A stretch of DNA of 64,000 nt from Cyprinodon diabolis. Its lineage: Eukaryota; Chordata; Actinopteri; Cyprinodontiformes; Cyprinodontidae. This document shows, in pieces, positions 61,101-64,000 of this stretch. The notes beneath the pieces are model-generated. The model had not been told where the DNA came from, ran no database searches, and saw only the letters and a list, made by a program, of their open reading frames with translations. Position 1 is the first letter of the stretch, and each line of letters opens with the position of its first letter. Location of the stretch: assembly GCA_030533445.1 (NCBI GenBank), contig CM060070.1, positions 32,766,001 to 32,830,000 of the forward strand. Direction: 5' to 3'. Position numbers and translations under genes: made by a program.

Positions 61101-63658
61101 ACTTCACGTTTCCTCATCGTTGCTTGAAGCAGATGAGAGAAATGTTTCTGCCTCTGAAGGAACCTAAAGCAAACATCTCAGCATTAATGTTCTGATCAGA
61201 AGCTGAGACCTGCTCTAATCTACTGGTTCTGATAGATTAAATGCAGCTGTATACAGGGTCAGAGGTTTACATACAGTTTATTCATTGTAACTGTGGGGTT
61301 GTTAGAGTTGGTCAGAGATGCTCCTTTGTGTCAGCATCGGTACGGTGAGACCCTGCCTCATCAAGGAGCCTCTGGAAATAAACTCTACATAAATCCTACA
61401 AAGATTTTGCTACAGCAGAACAGAAATGTCTTCAATCTTTTAATGAAAAAGACAGAATCTAAATGCTAGCTCTGGACTTTTACTCCTTTTCTTACTTGTT
61501 CTTGTTTTAAAGGTCCTATTTACAACTTGGAATATCTTTTTTTCAAAAACAAGACATCCACATAATATCTATAATGGTGCTGAGTAACCGTAATAAATAC
61601 AGTAATGTATTGTAATGTTTTTTCTAAATTCTTGCAAGTCCAAAATCTATAAATATTTACTTCTGGTTAGGTCGTGTTAGAAGGAGCCTGATCCTAGTAG
61701 CTCTGTGGGCAGAGGTTGCTGCTTCCCTTCAGGACATGTTAGCTAAATGTTTGTTAATGCTAACAATGGCGATTCGCTGATGAACAGTACAGGACTGTCT
61801 GGAAGGATCCAAACTTGCAGTGATTACCTTTAATTTGTGTTCGCCTTGATTGAACTCTTCTTCTCAGTTTATCCTCTTGCTTTAATTGTTTGGCCTTTTG
61901 TCTGTAAATTAATCTTTATCTCTCTGTTAGTTGTCTTTAGTCCTTTTTCTCTGGCTGTGACTAACTTTATGGGCTCTATTTCATCCTCTGACATGGGAGC
62001 TGGCTTGAAGCTCGTCTTCCTGGCTGTGTGTTTCCTGTTTCGCCTGTGGAGCTGGTTGACCATTGCCTTTTGTATTTGAACCCCAATCGACCTCGGCTGC
62101 TCACACTGAGCCTGGTTCTATTGGAGGTTTCTTCCTGTTAAAAGAGAGTTTCCTTCTCCACTGGTACCCTAAGCATGCTGTAGAGTTAAGGAGTCGATGC
62201 AATCAGCTTGTTTCCCTTAGGTAGAACTTCGATAGAAGATAGCGGTGTATGTAAATCGTAGCTCCACAGAGCCTAATGATCATGTTTTACTGGTCTGAGC
62301 TTTCTGTCGGGGAACCACTCGGAAAAACGCAGAAAACTGTCTAGCAGCCAAAGAGGAGCCCCGTGGGAAAAGTTTTGGGGCCACTGAATTAGTTTATCAA
62401 GTTCAAGTGACATCTTTTATCCCTCTCAGGCTCAAATGAAAAAATCTGATATTTGGAGAAAATTATCATATGGGGTAGTAATATACAATTCAGACTTCAT
62501 ATGCAATGAATTCTGGGATGTTGCAGATTTGCAACAGTGGCCTGGAGTGGTAAATTAACACTGAAGGCTGAATCTGATATGAACGTTAACTTTATTTGAA
62601 TGTCACAAACAAAAAATTAACAAAGCAAAATGTAAAAAAAAAATTCTCTCACATAGAGACAACTTTTTCTCAAACATTTTCTCCACTGACATCTCAAAAA
62701 CTCTTGAGAAAGCAGTTTCTGTTAAACTGTTGCTCAAAATATAGGCAAACTAGTAGATAAAGCATGTAGCATCCATTGGTACCTGTTTGGGCACATGTTG
62801 CAAATCTACAACATTGAAATTGAGATGCTTCTGGTGAAAAACCCAGAGGAGATAAAATCTACTAATTGGCATGTGTCATATATATACACATTGAAGATTA
62901 ATCTTATGTAGTATTGATTTAATAATAATGGAAATTGGTAGTGATACTTACATGAAACTGGTGCTTAGAAAATCTGTTTCAGTGACACCAAGGACTCAGC
63001 CATGTTGAAAGTGAGGCAGCAGTGCTATCTGGTGAGCTGGAGAGAAACTGTTTGTTGGAAATGCACAACTAAGTCCTTCTGTTGTACTTCTGAGTAACAA
63101 AAGCTCTTAAAATATGGATGTGGAGTAATTAGCTAAGTGGCATTTAGCTGTTGCAAATCTGCAACATCTGCCTGGAGAAGGTTAACTCCTAATAGCTTGT
63201 GGATAAAACATTTTTCTGAACTGGGTCTGGTTCCTGATCTGGGGGGAAAACTGTAAATAAATCACGAAAGGATGAGATTATAAACTTCAAACCACCTCCT
63301 CTCCCTGTCTGTCCGCAGGAAGCGCTACGAGAAGGCCGAGGCCGAGTACGTGACGGCCAAGCTGGACCTGCACAGAAAGACGGAGGTGAAGGAGCAGCTG
63401 GCGGAGCACCTCTGCGCCATCATCCAACAGAACGAGCTGCGCAAAGCCCACAAGCTGGAGGAGCTGATGCAGCAGCTGCAGCTGGAGGCCAGCGAGGAGC
63501 AGGAGAGGAGATCTGTAGAACCTCAGAGGAACGGAGGGGAGGGGAGAGCAGAGGGAGAGAGCAGAACCTCCCAGGAAGAGCAGGAGGTCCAGCAGGAGAC
63601 TGAGACAGAGGGGGGACCATCAGAGAACTGTGGTCGGGCAGAACTTCCGGGTTCCTGA
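49110..63658 (+). CDS. gorab: gorab, RAB6-interacting golgin (5 coding exons, 322 aa)
   Basis: The joined exons 49110-49164, 49238-49568, 51815-51916, 52007-52147 and 63319-63658 give 969 bases, with all junctions GT-AG and in phase. The product starts [18 protein letters not shown], as in vertebrate GORAB (GWAGFSEEELRRL). It continues with [32 protein letters not shown] and [20 protein letters not shown], matching the GORAB coiled-coil core (about residues 130-265). GORAB is a trans-Golgi coiled-coil protein that binds RAB6 and SCYL1 and supports COPI-mediated recycling; human loss causes gerodermia osteodysplastica. The fish protein is shorter than the human one (about 370-390) mainly in the linker and tail, and its tail is Glu/Gln-rich. 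No frame breaks are seen. Confidence 0.97.
49238..49568 (+). CDS. gorab: gorab exon 2 (residues 19-129)
   Basis: The acceptor is TTTCTCTCCTCAG|AC and the donor AACT|GTGAGT. It encodes the variable, low-complexity linker (Pro/Arg then Gln/Glu-rich, [16 protein letters not shown]) with a conserved basic patch [14 protein letters not shown]. It ends in a charged [17 protein letters not shown] stretch that leads into the coiled coil. Confidence 0.95.
49569..49929. other. gorab intron 2, 5' part
   Basis: Non-coding intron sequence before the LINE copy; nothing recognised. Confidence 0.6.
49930..51668 (+). mobile_element. L2/CR1-like LINE copy in gorab intron 2 (dead, interrupted)
   Basis: The 5' part decodes in broken frames to an RT core: [18 protein letters not shown], a decayed [17 protein letters not shown] (the [10 protein letters not shown] strand with the first catalytic Asp), then after an insertion [20 protein letters not shown], where FVDDAT stands in for the F.DDT motif. 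The frame 50762-51412 gives [34 protein letters not shown] and [13 protein letters not shown]. The 3' UTR ends near AAGTCTAATTCTGACTCTGA at about 51640. It lies in the same direction as gorab. Confidence 0.85.
50325..50650. mobile_element. Repeat nested in the LINE copy
   Basis: The LINE reading is interrupted by AAGAATCAAAATCAGAATCG, GGTTTATTGCCATTGTTAGT and GAAGGAGTTCACAACTAGGA, then an A-rich stretch and GCAATACAGCAGTG. The first 60 bases are a recurrent fish repeat start. The LINE resumes with GGCTCCCCTCAGGGCTGCAT. No clear target duplication was found, so the edges are approximate. Confidence 0.6.
51815..51916 (+). CDS. gorab: gorab exon 3 (residues 129-163)
   Basis: The acceptor is AATTACAATTACAG|GA and the donor GAGAA|GTAAGC. 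It encodes [18 protein letters not shown] then [15 protein letters not shown], the start of the strongly conserved coiled-coil core. Confidence 0.96.
52007..52147 (+). CDS. gorab: gorab exon 4 (residues 163-210)
   Basis: The acceptor is GCTGCTCTGTTCAG|AT and the donor CGCAAG|GTTGGA, which is weaker at +4 and +5. It encodes [37 protein letters not shown] and ASWDYSAAR, the most conserved part of GORAB. Confidence 0.96.
52148..52777. other. gorab intron 4, 5' part
   Basis: Non-coding. The weak donor is followed by unique sequence with no recognised repeat up to the hAT-like element. Confidence 0.5.
52778..54615. mobile_element. hAT-like element in gorab intron 4 (1838 bp), TIR TAGGGCTGCAAC, 8-bp target duplication
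   Basis: The left end is TAGGGCTGCAACTAACGAT and the right end is the inverse of TAGGGCTGCAACAATCGATA. GTTTTTAA is duplicated at 52770-52777 and 54616-54623. ATCGAT-rich words lie just inside both ends. No transposase frame remains. It contains a second, TTAA-flanked element at 52942-53450. Confidence 0.9.
52942..53450. mobile_element. TTAA-flanked MITE nested in the hAT-like element
   Basis: The ends are AGCTACAGTGTGTAA and its inverse TTACACACTGTAGCT, with TTAA on both sides (52938-52941 and 53451-53454). A TTAA duplication is the piggyBac signature. There is no coding capacity, and superfamily is inferred from the duplication alone. Confidence 0.8.
54616..55080. other. gorab intron 4, between hAT and minisatellite
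   Basis: Unique-looking non-coding sequence; the last 60 bases (GAATCTTCTTTTCCGCTCTA) run into the array. Confidence 0.45.
55081..60596 (+). repeat. 5.5-kb minisatellite of 19-bp units in gorab intron 4
   Basis: About 290 units based on CCCTGTGTCTCTGTCTGGA (type A), CCCTGTGTCTCTGTCCGCT (type B) and CCCTGTGTCTCTGTGCAGT (type C). Short variants include 15 bp (TCCCTGTCTGTGCAG) and 12 bp (CCCTGTGTCTCT). The + strand almost lacks A. A rare junction CTGTGACTGTCCGCTCC marks higher-order copies at 56258, 57130, 58781 and 59292; the last two are 511 bp apart and followed by near-identical sequence. Type C first appears about 350 bp in, and type A is absent after about 59394. Because 19 is not a multiple of 3 and no frame contains stops, giant ORFs appear on both strands. 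Confidence 0.97.
60597..61805. other. gorab intron 4, after the minisatellite
   Basis: Unique-looking intron sequence. No exon of gorab is expected here and no splice-supported frame was recognised. Confidence 0.4.
61806..62245 (-). mobile_element. Fish interspersed repeat, inverted copy in gorab intron 4
   Basis: On the - strand it contains CAAGCTGATTGCATCGACTC, CATGCTTAGGGTACCAGTGG, AACAGGAAGAAACCTCCAAT and AGAACCAGGCTCAGTGTGAG, in the same order as the + copy at 47583-48170. The 80-codon + strand ORF over it belongs to the repeat. Confidence 0.75.
62246..63318. other. gorab intron 4, 3' part, with repeated GTTGCAAATCTGCAAC motifs
   Basis: GTTGCAGATTTGCAAC at about 62520, GTTGCAAATCTACAAC at about 62798 and GTTGCAAATCTGCAAC at about 63150 are near-palindromes. 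The first and third are followed by a TG.CCTGGAG stretch. The exon 5 acceptor tract CTCCCTGTCTGTCCGCAG ends at 63318. Confidence 0.5.
63319..63658 (+). CDS. gorab: gorab exon 5 (residues 210-322, stop)
   Basis: The acceptor is TGTCTGTCCGCAG|GA. It completes a split AGG codon and encodes [31 protein letters not shown] and [20 protein letters not shown], then a Glu/Gln-rich, poorly conserved tail to TGA at 63656. The exon is GC-rich compared with the intron. Confidence 0.96.
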
Positions 63659-64000
63659 CGCTCAGATAGGAGGCGGATCTTCCTCACATGGTGGAAAGTA
63701 TTGGTTCTGCCAGAAAACGGTTCTTTAACATCACCGCACTCTGTTCTGATCAGATCGGGTTCTGGGAGCTGATCCTTTAGCTCCTAGAACCTGGCAGCTG
63801 ACCCAAAGAGTCTACGGGTCGTAAAAGAGACTTTGGTTTGGTTCTGATGTTCCTGTCTAAAGTTTTCGATCCAGTTGGGGGACCAGAAGCAAACTAAAAA
63901 TAAACTGGACTCTTCACAGGTTCTGTAAAAAATCCAAATCATTCCTCCTTTTTCTGTTTAACTGACTTGTTTTATTAGAAGAACCTGATTGGTTCTGTTT
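63659..64000 (+). other. gorab: gorab 3' UTR region
   Basis: Sequence directly after the stop codon with repeated GTTCTG words and no further reading frame. The window ends before any neighbouring gene can be identified. Confidence 0.6.
63899..63904 (+). promoter_or_regulatory. gorab: Candidate polyadenylation signal of gorab
   Basis: AATAAA, 241 bases after the stop codon, followed about 20 bases later by GTTCTGT and T-rich sequence. It is the only canonical signal seen between the stop codon and the window end. Confidence 0.5.

Overview
The window reads as nuclear DNA of a ray-finned (teleost) fish. It has long AT-rich non-coding stretches, split genes with GT-AG introns, many vertebrate-style microsatellites, and many fish-type transposon families: hAT-like elements with 8-bp target duplications, Tc1, RTE and L2/CR1-like LINEs, Penelope, Ty3/gypsy, and tRNA-derived SINEs. 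No bacterial operon structure, CRISPR array or phage module is present. The species cannot be named from sequence alone.

The one gene I recognise with confidence is gorab (RAB6-interacting golgin) on the + strand, 49110-63658. It has five coding exons with matching splice phases and encodes 322 residues. A promoter-like region with an E-box, a YY1-like/ETS-like site and a 27-codon upstream ORF lies at 48930-49109. Intron 2 holds a LINE copy with another repeat nested in it. Intron 4 is about 11.2 kb and holds a 1.8-kb hAT-like element, a 5.5-kb minisatellite of 19-bp units (55081-60596) and further repeats. The very long ORFs over that minisatellite, on both strands and in several frames, are products of the repeat and not genes.

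Upstream of gorab (1-48900) I find no securely identified gene. The best candidate is a two-exon reading frame at 2311-3030, whose N-terminus resembles a module found in multi-copy fish proteins. Otherwise the region is a transposon graveyard with clear insertion layers: an hAT-like element inside a Tc1 remnant (10212-11069), a second hAT inside a Tc1 copy (37219-38061) that itself contains a GGAT/GATA tract, and single hAT-like insertions at 7-1508, 5630-6174, 6322-6534 and 45501-45979. There is also a 22-bp minisatellite with higher-order periods that are multiples of 22 (33470-35365), a 1.2-kb ATCC array (43719-44955) and a near-1-kb foldback (46364-47327). Some unique, moderately GC-rich blocks could be regulatory DNA, but that needs alignment to other fish.

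The most unusual content is the paired minisatellite story. Both large arrays present a pyrimidine-rich + strand ending in CAG within the unit, so they resemble tandem 3' splice sites. The gorab array lies in the sense orientation of a real intron whose true acceptor looks like the repeat unit.
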